A stretch of 5,591 bases of DNA from Trueperaceae bacterium (GTDB lineage: Bacteria > Deinococcota > Deinococci > Deinococcales > Trueperaceae): contig SKMG01000367.1 in assembly GCA_007121175.1 (NCBI GenBank), positions 1 to 5,591 on the forward strand, read 5' to 3'. Positions 1 to 5,533 of the stretch are shown piece by piece. The first letter of the stretch is position 1. Each line of letters starts with the position of its first letter. Below the pieces are notes generated by a model. It worked only from the letters and a program-made list of their open reading frames with translations, did not search any database and was not told the origin of the DNA. Both the position numbers and the translations under genes were made by a program.

Positions 1-896
1 ACCAAGGCCTCATTGCCTCCCGAGGCGGCCGGTCGTTCGCCCACGCGGGTGATGCTCACCTCGAGCCCGTGTCGGTGCCCGACCGAGCGCGCTCGACGCT
101 CGGCGTCCCGCGCCAGCCGCCTCAGCACGACTCCGTCCACGCTGCGGACGTCGACGACACAGCTGGCCTCCTCCGCGATCGCGTTGACCGCGGTGCCGCC
201 GTGGGCAAGCCCGACGTTGAGGCTCGAACGTGGCTCGTTCGGCACCTCGAGGCGACTGAGCGCGTGGATGGTGTCACCGAGCGCGTGCACCGCCGACGGC
301 GTGCCGTGGTCGCCCCACGAATGTCCGCCGGGACCGCGCAGGCGCACCTCGAAGCGCACCGAGCCGACCGCCTGATGGACCACACCGCCGAGGTGCCCGT
401 CGATGGCGAGGAAGGCGTCGACCACCCCAGCGTGGTCGTTCGCGAGCACCTTGGCGCCCCGCAGGTCGCCGAGCCCCTCCTCGCCGACCGTGGCTGCCAG
501 TAGCAGCCGCGGCCGCCGGACCATCGCCTCGCCGGCGATGCCCTCGGCCGCCGCCGTCAGGACGGCTAGGCTGGCGCTGTTGTCGCCCAGCCCGGGCGCG
601 TACCAGCGATCGCCCGATTCGCGCACCCGCACGTCGCTGCGTGCGTCGAAGACCGTGTCGAGGTGAGCCGCCAACAGCACTCGCGGGCCGCTGCCTCCGG
701 GCACCTCGGCGACCACGTTGCCGATCCCGTCGAGGCGCGGCTCGAGTCCGGCGGCCCGCCATAGCGACATCACCAGCTCCGCGCGCCGCTCCTCCTCGAA
801 GGTGGGGGCCGGCACCTCGCAGATCACGCGCGCCAGCTCCGCGGCCCGCCCACGCGGCACCGCGCGCGCTCGAGCGCCCGGTGCCGCCGTGCTCAC
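1..896 (-). CDS. M20-family metallopeptidase/deacylase (3' end missing)
   Basis: This is a zinc-dependent hydrolase of the M20/M25/M40 superfamily (ArgE/DapE/PepT-like), probably cytoplasmic, cleaving a peptide or N-acyl amino acid. The 298 visible residues contain, in order, AAHLDTVF (metal ligand H78, D80), [12 protein letters not shown] (bridging D105), [13 protein letters not shown] (E139 general base and E140 ligand by family analogy), AIDGH (D166, likely ligand) and [11 protein letters not shown] (H192, in the lid/dimer domain, normally touching substrate). The last metal-binding His and the protein end lie beyond the left edge. The start is GTG at 894-896. Its GTGA overlaps the stop of the response-regulator gene, which points to translational coupling. 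The bridging motif has Asn-Ser after the Asp where many relatives have Asp-Lys or Asn-Lys. The family is clear; the substrate cannot be told, so ArgE, DapE, LysK or PepT should not be assigned. Confidence 0.88.
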   Translation of the reverse strand, partial: MSTAAPGARARAVPRGRAAELARVICEVPAPTFEEERRAELVMSLWRAAGLEPRLDGIGNVVAEVPGGSGPRVLLAAHLDTVFDARSDVRVRESGDRWYAPGLGDNSASLAVLTAAAEGIAGEAMVRRPRLLLAATVGEEGLGDLRGAKVLANDHAGVVDAFLAIDGHLGGVVHQAVGSVRFEVRLRGPGGHSWGDHGTPSAVHALGDTIHALSRLEVPNEPRSSLNVGLAHGGTAVNAIAEEASCVVDVRSVDGVVLRRLARDAERRARSVGHRHGLEVSITRVGERPAASGGNEAL

Positions 897-1573
897 CGAC
901 CGTCGCGAGCCGGATCGAGCGTGGCGATCCCCTCGCGCAGCGCGTACAGAGCGGCCTGAGTGCGGTTGTTCAGGCGCAGCTTGGAGAAGATCTCCGAGAG
1001 CCTGTTGCGCACGGTCTTCTCGGAAACGCCGAGCGCCAAGGCGATCTCCTGGTTCGACGAGCCCTGCGCGAGCAGCCGCAGGATGTCCTCTTCGCGCTCG
1101 GTGAGTTCCGAGATCGCGTGTTCAGGATGCCGCGGCAGCTCGCCGTAGCGCCGGAACTCGTCGAGGATCGAGGCCGCGATCTCGGCCGACAGCAGCGTCT
1201 CGCCCGCCGCCACCCGATGGATGGCGTCGAGCAGATCCTCGGCGCCGGCGTCCTTGAGCAGGTAGCCGCGAGCGCCGGCCTTCACTGCCTCGAACACGTA
1301 GCGGTCCTGGCGGTACATCGTCAGGATGATCACCCGCGCCTCGGGATGCTCGGCGAGGATCGCCTTGGTCGCGGCCACGCCGTCGAGCTCGGGCATCTGG
1401 ATGTCCATCAGGATCACGTCGGGCTTGGTGTCCAGGGCGTGGCGGATCGCCTCCCGCCCGTTGGCGGCCTCGCCGATCACCCGGAAGCCCTCTTCGCTCT
1501 CGAGGATGCTCCGGAGGCCCTGACGGAACATCGCATGGTCGTCACAGAGCAGCAGCCGCGTCATGCCGTCCAT
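893..1573 (-). CDS. NarL/FixJ-family response regulator
   Basis: This is a two-component DNA-binding response regulator of 226 residues, a normal length for the family. The receiver domain (about 5-121) has the acidic pair D11-D12, the phospho-acceptor D57 in [11 protein letters not shown], the switch residues T85 and Y104, and the conserved K107 in YLLKDAG. A LuxR-type helix-turn-helix follows at about 155-215, with the [20 protein letters not shown] scaffold and the recognition helix around [16 protein letters not shown]. All phosphorylation residues are intact, so it should be controlled by a histidine kinase, but none is in the window. I take ATG at 1571-1573 as the start, with a weak AGGG about 10 bases upstream. 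The in-frame ATG three codons later (1562-1564) is an alternative. Its stop overlaps the M20 peptidase start, so the two are probably one transcript. It is divergent from the dsRNA-binding gene. The target genes are unknown. Confidence 0.93.
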   Translation of the reverse strand: MDGMTRLLLCDDHAMFRQGLRSILESEEGFRVIGEAANGREAIRHALDTKPDVILMDIQMPELDGVAATKAILAEHPEARVIILTMYRQDRYVFEAVKAGARGYLLKDAGAEDLLDAIHRVAAGETLLSAEIAASILDEFRRYGELPRHPEHAISELTEREEDILRLLAQGSSNQEIALALGVSEKTVRNRLSEIFSKLRLNNRTQAALYALREGIATLDPARDGR

Positions 1574-1639
1574 GGTACCCGAGCCCTGGGGGTGCTACCG
1601 TACCTCCGAGGGACGCCCGTGGGGCCGACGTGTACGACG

Positions 1640-1684
1640 GCCCGCGCTCCGCAAACGTGCCCCCGGGCGCGCCGGAGCGCGGGC
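1640..1684. repeat. Perfect 12-bp inverted repeat in the leader/promoter region
   Basis: The arm GCCCGCGCTCCG at 1640-1651 is the exact reverse complement of 1673-1684, with a 21-base loop between them. Twelve uninterrupted pairs exceed what I would expect by chance in about 200 bases even at this GC content. As RNA it would form a strong hairpin in the leader of the dsRNA-binding gene; as DNA it could be a regulator site. No T-run follows, so an intrinsic terminator is unlikely. The repeat is certain; its function is not. Confidence 0.75.
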
Positions 1685-1783
1685 GGCCGCGCGTCGGCTG
1701 GCCGCGGGCGTTCTTCAGATCGCGCCCGTCGTGGACGCGGGCCCGGCGGCATGACCGGGTGGGCCCCGGCCGGCAGGGCGTTT

Positions 1784-1788
1784 GGAGG
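1784..1788 (+). promoter_or_regulatory. Strong ribosome binding site GGAGG
   Basis: GGAGG lies 7 bases before the ATG at 1796-1798. It fixes this start within a much longer open frame that continues upstream without homology to anything I recognise. Confidence 0.85.
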
Positions 1789-1795
1789 CGGTACC

Positions 1796-2251
1796 ATGCT
1801 CCACCCGAAGGCCGCGCTGATCGAGCGCGTGCAAGCCGAGGGCCAGCCCAAGCCCGTGTTCCATACCGAGCGCAGCGGACCCGATCACGAGCCGGTGTTC
1901 GAGTCCGAGGTCAGCGTCGACGGCGCGCCGGTCGGTCGCGGCCAGGGCGGCAACAAGCGTGATGCCGAGCGGCGCGCCGCCGAGGCGGCGCTGGCGACGC
2001 TCGAGCGCGAGACGCACGCGGCCGCCGGCGTCTCGCCGCGCGACGAGCCCTTCGACGGTCCCTGGCCGATGGTGCCGGAGGTCCTGGCAGTGAGCCTGCA
2101 GGTCGCGAACACGCGAGTCCCGGCCGAGCTCCGCGGCGACGCCGCGCTCGAGGCGGTACAGGCCTTCGCGCTCAGGCTGTACAAAGGCGTGCTCGAAGAG
2201 GTCGGCGAAGTCGTGGAGGACGAGCTCGAGGAGGAAGAGGACGCGGCCTAG
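1796..2251 (+). CDS. Stand-alone double-stranded RNA-binding domain protein
   Basis: This is a 151-residue protein with one dsRNA-binding domain of the type found at the end of RNase III (about 4-70), but no nuclease domain. All three RNA-contact regions are present: helix 1 L8-x-E10-x-x-Q13, the loop GPDHEPVF (28-35, with H31), and the basic helix start GGNKRDAERRAAEAALATL (K54, R55, A57). It should therefore bind A-form RNA helices in the cytoplasm. Residues about 85-135 (GPWPMVPEVLAVSLQVAN onward) look like a small helical module I cannot name. The protein ends in an acidic run, EDELEEEEDAA, which could mimic nucleic acid or regulate RNA binding. A strong GGAGG fixes the start. It is transcribed alone, convergent to the DUF421 gene. 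Domain identity is clear; the cellular role (RNA chaperone, RNase III competitor or ribosome-related) is unknown. Confidence 0.88.
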   Translation: MLHPKAALIERVQAEGQPKPVFHTERSGPDHEPVFESEVSVDGAPVGRGQGGNKRDAERRAAEAALATLERETHAAAGVSPRDEPFDGPWPMVPEVLAVSLQVANTRVPAELRGDAALEAVQAFALRLYKGVLEEVGEVVEDELEEEEDAA

Positions 2252-2272
2252 TCACCCCAGACGGCCTCGCGC

Positions 2273-2305
2273 TGCGCCGCCGGGCTTCAGCCCGTGCTCG
2301 GCGCA
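2273..2305. terminator. Possible bidirectional hairpin between convergent genes
   Basis: TGCGCCG (2273-2279) pairs with CGGCGCA (2299-2305). Inside, CGGGC (2281-2285) pairs with GCCCG (2290-2294) around a TTCA loop. This gives an interrupted stem of 7 plus 5 pairs just after the dsRNA-binding gene's stop. It overlaps the last codons and stop of the DUF421 frame. There is no T-tract on either strand, so termination is only suggested by the convergent position. Confidence 0.35.
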
Positions 2306-2827
2306 CCGTCGACGGACGCCTCCTCGGCACCGACGACGCCCTCGAGGGCCGGCGCGGGGCCCTCGGCCCGCGCCAGCACGCTGAGCGAACCGTCGGTCTC
2401 GAGCACCACGGCCTCGACCTCGGAGAGGCTCGCGAAGCCCCGCGCGCGCAGCGCCGCACGCAGTTCGTCCTCCGCGACGCGCGCGCCGCATCTCGTCGGC
2501 GAGCGGTCGCCCGCGCAGCGCCAGCAGGCGCGGCTCACCCGTCACGATGCGGCGCACCCAGGGGAAGCGCAGTCCCGACCAGGTGACCGCGTACTGCAGG
2601 GCGATCAGCAGCGCGAAGGCGGCGAGGCCCTGCAACAGGTCGACGCCTTCATCGAGCAGCACGTTGGCCAGGCTCGAGCCGAGCGCCACGGTCACGACCA
2701 AGTCGAAGGCGTTCATCTTGGAGAGCGTTCGCTTGCCGGAGATGCGCAGGAATGCCACCATCCCCACGTACGCCAGCGTCCCCACCAGGAGCGTACGGAA
2801 CACGCCCGACAGGCCGTCGAAGAGCAC
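2287..2827 (-). pseudogene. DUF421/YetF-family membrane protein, frameshifted
   Basis: Residues 1-113 match the DUF421 family. Three hydrophobic segments (about 9-28, 41-59, 64-83) flank the hallmark RISGKRTLSKMNAFDLVVTV (29-48), followed by VTGEPRLLALRGRPLADEM. The rest of the family's soluble domain, VAEDELRAALRARGFASLSE then VEAVVLETDGSLSVL, is encoded in the next frame down to the stop at 2287-2289. The break falls in the 9-base CG run at 2478-2486. One more CG pair would join the frames and give a normal 180-residue protein reading RRARVAEDEL. Read as it stands, the first frame continues into an Arg/Gly-rich tail and stops at 2252. The start is GTG at 2825-2827, with GGAG five bases upstream. 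It lies 12 bases after the preceding gene's stop, so it is the likely last gene of the CRP operon. It may be a true mutation, a phase-variable site or a sequencing error. Confidence 0.82.
2478..2486. repeat. Short CG dinucleotide run at the DUF421 frame break
   Basis: This is a 9-base alternating C/G run, CGCGCGCGC. It lies exactly where coding evidence changes frame in the DUF421 gene. A one-unit change (2 bases) closes or opens the frame, as expected for slippage or a base-calling/assembly error in GC-rich sequence. Confidence 0.7.
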
Positions 2828-2839
2828 GGCTGCTCCGGC

Positions 2840-3151
2840 CTACGCTGTGTGCAGCCGCTTGGCTGCGCGCTCGATCCGCCTGAGGTCCTCGGCCGCCTTC
2901 TCTTTCACGAGCATGTCTCTCAGACCGTTGCTCACGGGCACGTCGCCGCCCCGCGCCTGCACGAGCTCGACCATCTTCGCGGCGAAGGCCCGCAGCGGCG
3001 TCTCCACGCTCAGGTGGTTGAGCTCGTCACTGCTCGGGAGCCGCACCTCGACGAGGTCGTTGTCGAATCCGGAACGGTCGCCGCGCACGACGACCAGCAC
3101 GCGTCCGTGTTCGGTGACCACCAGGAAGCGATCGTCGTGCCGATCGGTCAC
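2840..3151 (-). CDS. Protein of unknown function, 103 residues, in CRP operon
   Basis: I do not recognise this protein. The start is GTG at 3149-3151, overlapping the CRP gene's stop as GTGA; the frame is also open upstream, but the overlap is the natural start. The first half looks like alternating short strands (RFLVVTEHGRVLVVVRGD, then LVEVRLPSSDELNHL). The second half is helical (PLRAFAAKMVELVQARGG, then GLRDMLVKEKAAEDLRRIER) and ends in a basic KRLHTA tail. It has no cysteine, signal peptide or membrane segment, so it is probably a soluble cytoplasmic protein. It sits between a CRP-type regulator and a DUF421 membrane protein, 12 bases before the latter, so all three are likely co-transcribed. 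A role tied to that regulator is plausible but unproven. Amino-acid composition and pattern look like real coding sequence. Confidence 0.72.
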   Translation of the reverse strand: MTDRHDDRFLVVTEHGRVLVVVRGDRSGFDNDLVEVRLPSSDELNHLSVETPLRAFAAKMVELVQARGGDVPVSNGLRDMLVKEKAAEDLRRIERAAKRLHTA

Positions 3152-3849
3152 TCGCTGGCCTCGTCGAGGAAGCGCTGGAGCGCGTCGACGTTGACGGTGA
3201 TCGGCGCACGGCGCCGGCGCACCGCGCCGTACTCGAGCAGCCGTGCCAGGCAGTGGCTGACGGTTTCGCGGGTGGCCCCGATCATCTTGGCGAGGTCCTG
3301 CTGGGTGAGGTTGAGGTCGATGACGGTGCCGCGCTCCCCCGCCGCCCCGAAGTCCTTGGCCAAGCGCAGCAGCAGGTTCGCCAGGCGGCCGGGGGCGTCG
3401 AACGCGCCGACCTCGGCCTGCCATTGCTGCGCCTGCCACAGCCGCGTGGACATCACCTGGATGAACTTCATCGCGATCCGCGGCTGCTGCTGCAGCAGCC
3501 GCTGGAAGTCGCTCTCGGGCATCACGATCAGCGTGGTGTCGACCACCGCCTCGGCCTGGTTGGGACGCCGTTCGCTCTCGAGCAGCAACAATTCCCCGAA
3601 GATGTCGTACTGCCCGAGCAGCCCGAGAATCATCTCCTTGCCGTTCGGGAAGTACATGGAGATCTTGACCATGCCTTCACGGATGAAGTAGAGCGCGTCG
3701 GCAGGATCCTCCATGTGGTAGATGATCTCGCCCTGGGTGAAGCGCTTGTAGGGCGTGATCCTCGAGAGCTCCTCGAGCTCCTCCGCAGCGAGGTCCTCGA
3801 ACAACTGGGTGTTCTTCAGATGCCACACCAAGCTCGGATATTCCTGCAC
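3148..3849 (-). CDS. CRP/FNR-family transcriptional regulator
   Basis: This is a 233-residue regulator with the full family architecture: a cNMP-binding-like beta-roll (about 15-115), a long dimer helix (about 118-145) and a winged helix-turn-helix (about 155-225). Family marks are LFEDLAAEELEELSRITPYK, the glycine turns of the roll, FGELLLLESERRPNQAEAV, and the recognition region LTQQDLAKMIGATRETVSHC. R194-E195 occupy the places of E. coli CRP R180-E181. In the ligand pocket the usual Glu is kept (E86), but the phosphate-binding Arg-Ser pair is replaced by Asn-Gln (N97-Q98), so canonical cAMP binding is doubtful. No N-terminal cysteine cluster exists, which rules out an FNR-type iron-sulfur sensor. 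The GTG start at 3847-3849 is chosen because a -10 box ends six bases before it and no Shine-Dalgarno is present. It leads an operon with the unknown protein and the DUF421 gene. Confidence 0.9.
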   Translation of the reverse strand: MQEYPSLVWHLKNTQLFEDLAAEELEELSRITPYKRFTQGEIIYHMEDPADALYFIREGMVKISMYFPNGKEMILGLLGQYDIFGELLLLESERRPNQAEAVVDTTLIVMPESDFQRLLQQQPRIAMKFIQVMSTRLWQAQQWQAEVGAFDAPGRLANLLLRLAKDFGAAGERGTVIDLNLTQQDLAKMIGATRETVSHCLARLLEYGAVRRRRAPITVNVDALQRFLDEASE

Positions 3850-3855
3850 GCGGCC

Positions 3856-3861
3856 AGTGTA
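3856..3861 (-). promoter_or_regulatory. -10 box TACACT of a leaderless CRP-gene promoter
   Basis: On the minus strand, TACACT is followed by GGCCGC and then the GTG start codon. Transcription would begin at or next to the start codon. No ribosome binding site is present, which fits a leaderless mRNA. The -35 region is weak. The same arrangement occurs before the YbaK gene. Confidence 0.6.
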
Positions 3862-3884
3862 GCCCAGGCGCCGCCACCATGCGT

Positions 3885-3910
3885 CGACCCGGGCAGGTGA
3901 GGACGGGTCG
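3885..3910. repeat. 7-bp inverted repeat between dsbA-like stop and CRP promoter
   Basis: CGACCCG (3885-3891) and CGGGTCG (3904-3910) are exact reverse complements, 12 bases apart. They lie directly after the DsbA-family stop codon and about 48 bases upstream (centre) of the predicted CRP-gene transcription start. It could be a weak terminator hairpin (no T-run) or an operator, possibly for the CRP-like protein itself. It does not resemble the classical TGTGA half-site. Confidence 0.35.
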
Positions 3911-4954
3911 TCAGTCGCTCTCGCCGGCAGCTCTCTCGACCGCGCCGAACGCCTCGAGGTAACCGATGGCGCGCTGGTAGGCATTGAGATCACCGAAGTT
4001 CTGGATCTGGAAGCCGCCGACGAAGATCGACGGTGTGCCCCGCAGTTGCAGCGCCATCGCCGCCTGGTAGGCCTCGAGCACGCTCTGCTCGTGCCGGCCC
4101 TCGGCCAGGCAGCGAGCGACGTCGTCGACCTCCAGTCCCTCCTGCGCGGCGATCTGCACGAAGCGCTCATCGGGGTCGCCCAGCCGGCCCCACTCGGGCT
4201 GCTCGACGTAGAGCGCGCGCTGGTAGGTCCAGAACGCCCCGTCGTCAGCGGCGTTGGCATCGGCCACGCACTCCGCCGCCTCGGCAGCGCGGAAGGAGTT
4301 GGGGAAGCTCCCCATCAGCGGGAAGTGGTGGTACTCGATGCGGACGTCGCCGCGCGAGAGCAACGCGGCCTCGAGCTGCGGCATGACCTCGAGGTTGAAG
4401 CGGCGACAGGCCGGGCACTGGAAGTCGCTGAACTCGCGCACCACGATCGGCGCGTCGGCGGGGCCCTTGGCGTGACGCGCCTCGGGGAAGGCCGCCGGCG
4501 GCACCTCGGCGAGTGAGAGCGCGAAGGATAGCTCGAACGGCGCGGCCTCGCCGCTGACCTCGAGCGTCAGCCGGAAGTGGTCGATGCCGACCGCCGACGG
4601 CCCGGCGCCCGCGAGCTCGGGCACCGCACGCTGTAAGAACTCGAGCACGGGCTCCTCGATGTCGGCGCCGAACCCGGTCGCAGCAGCGACCAGCGCCGCA
4701 AGCTCGAGCGCCTGCGGCTCCTCGAACGCCTCGCTGCGGCCGCGGACCTCGTAGAGCGCGCCACCTCTCGGCACGGCCTCGACGACCAGGCCGGCCTCGG
4801 TGCGGAAGGTGTTCTCCGGGAGCGGCTCGACCTGCAAGCCGGCGAGCTCCGGGAGCGCATCGGGATCGCCGCCGATCTGCGCGTGGCCGGCGGGTGCCAG
4901 CAGCAGCACGGCGGCCGAGGCGAGGGCGAGCAGGCGGAACGGGAACAAGGTCAT
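3911..4954 (-). CDS. Secreted DsbA-family thiol-disulfide oxidoreductase
   Basis: This is a 347-residue exported protein. A signal peptide covers about 1-25 (FRLLALASAAVLLLAPAGHA, likely cleaved before Q26), and there is no lipobox. Residues about 26-160 form a region I do not recognise, with no cysteine. From about 163 a DsbA/BdbD-type thioredoxin fold begins: VREFSDFQCPACRRF with the CPAC active site (C180, C183), the HHFPL motif (209-213), a helical insert, and the cis-proline loop GTPSIFVGG (P308). Two further cysteines, C229 and C282, lie in the helical part and could form a structural disulfide, as seen in some family members. It probably oxidises or isomerises disulfides of envelope proteins. 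ATG at 4952-4954 has GGAGG six bases upstream and overlaps the YbaK stop as ATGA. The N-terminal region makes it longer than typical DsbA (about 200 residues). Confidence 0.9.
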   Translation of the reverse strand: MTLFPFRLLALASAAVLLLAPAGHAQIGGDPDALPELAGLQVEPLPENTFRTEAGLVVEAVPRGGALYEVRGRSEAFEEPQALELAALVAAATGFGADIEEPVLEFLQRAVPELAGAGPSAVGIDHFRLTLEVSGEAAPFELSFALSLAEVPPAAFPEARHAKGPADAPIVVREFSDFQCPACRRFNLEVMPQLEAALLSRGDVRIEYHHFPLMGSFPNSFRAAEAAECVADANAADDGAFWTYQRALYVEQPEWGRLGDPDERFVQIAAQEGLEVDDVARCLAEGRHEQSVLEAYQAAMALQLRGTPSIFVGGFQIQNFGDLNAYQRAIGYLEAFGAVERAAGESD

Positions 4955-5520
4955 CGGTCTCCTCCATCGGGACGTTCGATCAGGTCTGTCGGAACGGCCG
5001 CGGTCACGCGCAGCAGCTCGTCGCTGGTGAGCTCGAGCATCGCCTCCCGGGTGCCGCCGCCGGCGTAGAGGGTGCGGCTCGGCAGCGTGACGCCCCGGTC
5101 GACCAGGGCCCGAAGCGTACGCCGGTGGCCGAAGGGCGGCATGCCGCCGACGGGATAGCCGCTGATCGACAGCGCCTCGTCGGGCGTTGCGAGCCGCACG
5201 CGCCGGCGGCTCACCCCCCAGGCCGCAGCCAGCGCCGGATAGCGTATCCGGGCCTCGCCGGCGGCCATCACCAGCCACGGCTCGCCCCTCACCAGGAACA
5301 CCAGGCTCTTGACGATGTCGTCCACCGCCACGCCGAGCGCCGCAGCGGCCGCCAGCACCGTCGGCGTCGGCGAGCCGGGCACCACCAGGCGCGCAGCGAC
5401 ACCGTGCGCCTCGACCCAGGCCGACAGGTCGCTGTCGCTCAGGGGCGCCGGACGAGAGCCAGCCGCGAGGCCCGCTGCGCCGCCGGCCTCGTGGCTCGCG
5501 TCCTCCGCTGCGCTCGACAT
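4951..5520 (-). CDS. YbaK/ProX-type aminoacyl-tRNA deacylase
   Basis: This is a 189-residue member of the YbaK/INS-domain family, which hydrolyses mischarged tRNA, typically Cys- or Ala-tRNA(Pro), in trans in the cytoplasm. Visible family marks are the conserved lysine in VDDIVKSLVFLV (K71), the EARIRYPALAAAWG segment, GYPVGGMPPFGH (121-132, conserved substrate-pocket loop), and the AGGGTREAMLEL strand (162-173). The Ala/Gly-rich first 25 residues look like a disordered extension. I chose ATG at 5518-5520 because a -10 box lies 7 bases before it. The upstream in-frame GTG at 5536-5538 would lie upstream of that box. The gene is followed by the DsbA-family gene with an ATGA overlap. The exact editing substrate (YbaK, ProXp-ala or another subgroup) cannot be decided by eye. 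Confidence 0.9.
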   Translation of the reverse strand: MSSAAEDASHEAGGAAGLAAGSRPAPLSDSDLSAWVEAHGVAARLVVPGSPTPTVLAAAAALGVAVDDIVKSLVFLVRGEPWLVMAAGEARIRYPALAAAWGVSRRRVRLATPDEALSISGYPVGGMPPFGHRRTLRALVDRGVTLPSRTLYAGGGTREAMLELTSDELLRVTAAVPTDLIERPDGGDR

Positions 5521-5527
5521 GCGGACC

Positions 5528-5533
5528 AGTCTA
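5528..5533 (-). promoter_or_regulatory. -10 box TAGACT of a leaderless YbaK-gene promoter
   Basis: On the minus strand, TAGACT is followed by GGTCCGC and then ATG. Transcription would start at or beside the start codon. No Shine-Dalgarno precedes the ATG and no clear -35 box is seen. Its context, GGCTAGACTGG, closely matches GGCTACACTGG before the CRP gene. Confidence 0.6.

Larger units (their letters stand above)
1574..1795. promoter_or_regulatory. Divergent intergenic region between response regulator and dsRNA-binding gene
   Basis: These 222 bases must hold the control signals of both divergent genes. TACCGTA at 1596-1602 gives a TAnnnT -10-like box on each strand: TACCGT on plus and TACGGT on minus. 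On minus, the box would start a transcript about 16 bases before the response-regulator ATG. On plus, it would leave a leader of roughly 190 bases before the dsRNA-binding gene. No convincing -35 box is visible for either. The region also contains the 12-base inverted repeat at 1640-1684. GGTACC sits directly before both start codons. The promoter assignment is inference only. Confidence 0.35.

Noticed and set aside
1723..1770. Several 6-7 bp GC hairpins in the leader (for example 1705-1710 with 1723-1728, and 1739-1744 with 1761-1766)
   Set aside because: Stems this short are expected by chance in such GC-rich DNA, unlike the 12-bp repeat.
641..2251. A 536-codon plus-strand open frame reaching from 641 into the dsRNA-binding gene
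   Set aside because: The part before 1796 lies antisense to the conserved response regulator and peptidase and resembles no family. The strong GGAGG and the domain start fix the true ATG at 1796.
2460..2500. Programmed ribosomal frameshift in the DUF421 gene
   Set aside because: No slippery heptamer or stalling element is evident, and the CG-run length change explains the break more simply.
3481..3503. CTG/CAG-rich stretch resembling a small repeat or hairpin
   Set aside because: It encodes the Leu-Leu-Gln-Gln-Gln-Gln-Pro segment of the CRP-like protein and is explained by codon use.
2294..3691. A 465-codon plus-strand open frame
   Set aside because: It is opposite three minus-strand genes with recognisable motifs or operon-type overlaps; long antisense frames are expected at this GC content.
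3253..3900. A 215-codon plus-strand open frame opposite the CRP gene
   Set aside because: It mirrors the CRP coding sequence, which has a complete family pattern. No start signal supports it.
3150..4260. Extension of the CRP gene upstream to 4260
   Set aside because: The added residues overlap the DsbA-family gene in another frame and show no homology. The -10 box and family N-terminus support GTG at 3847-3849.
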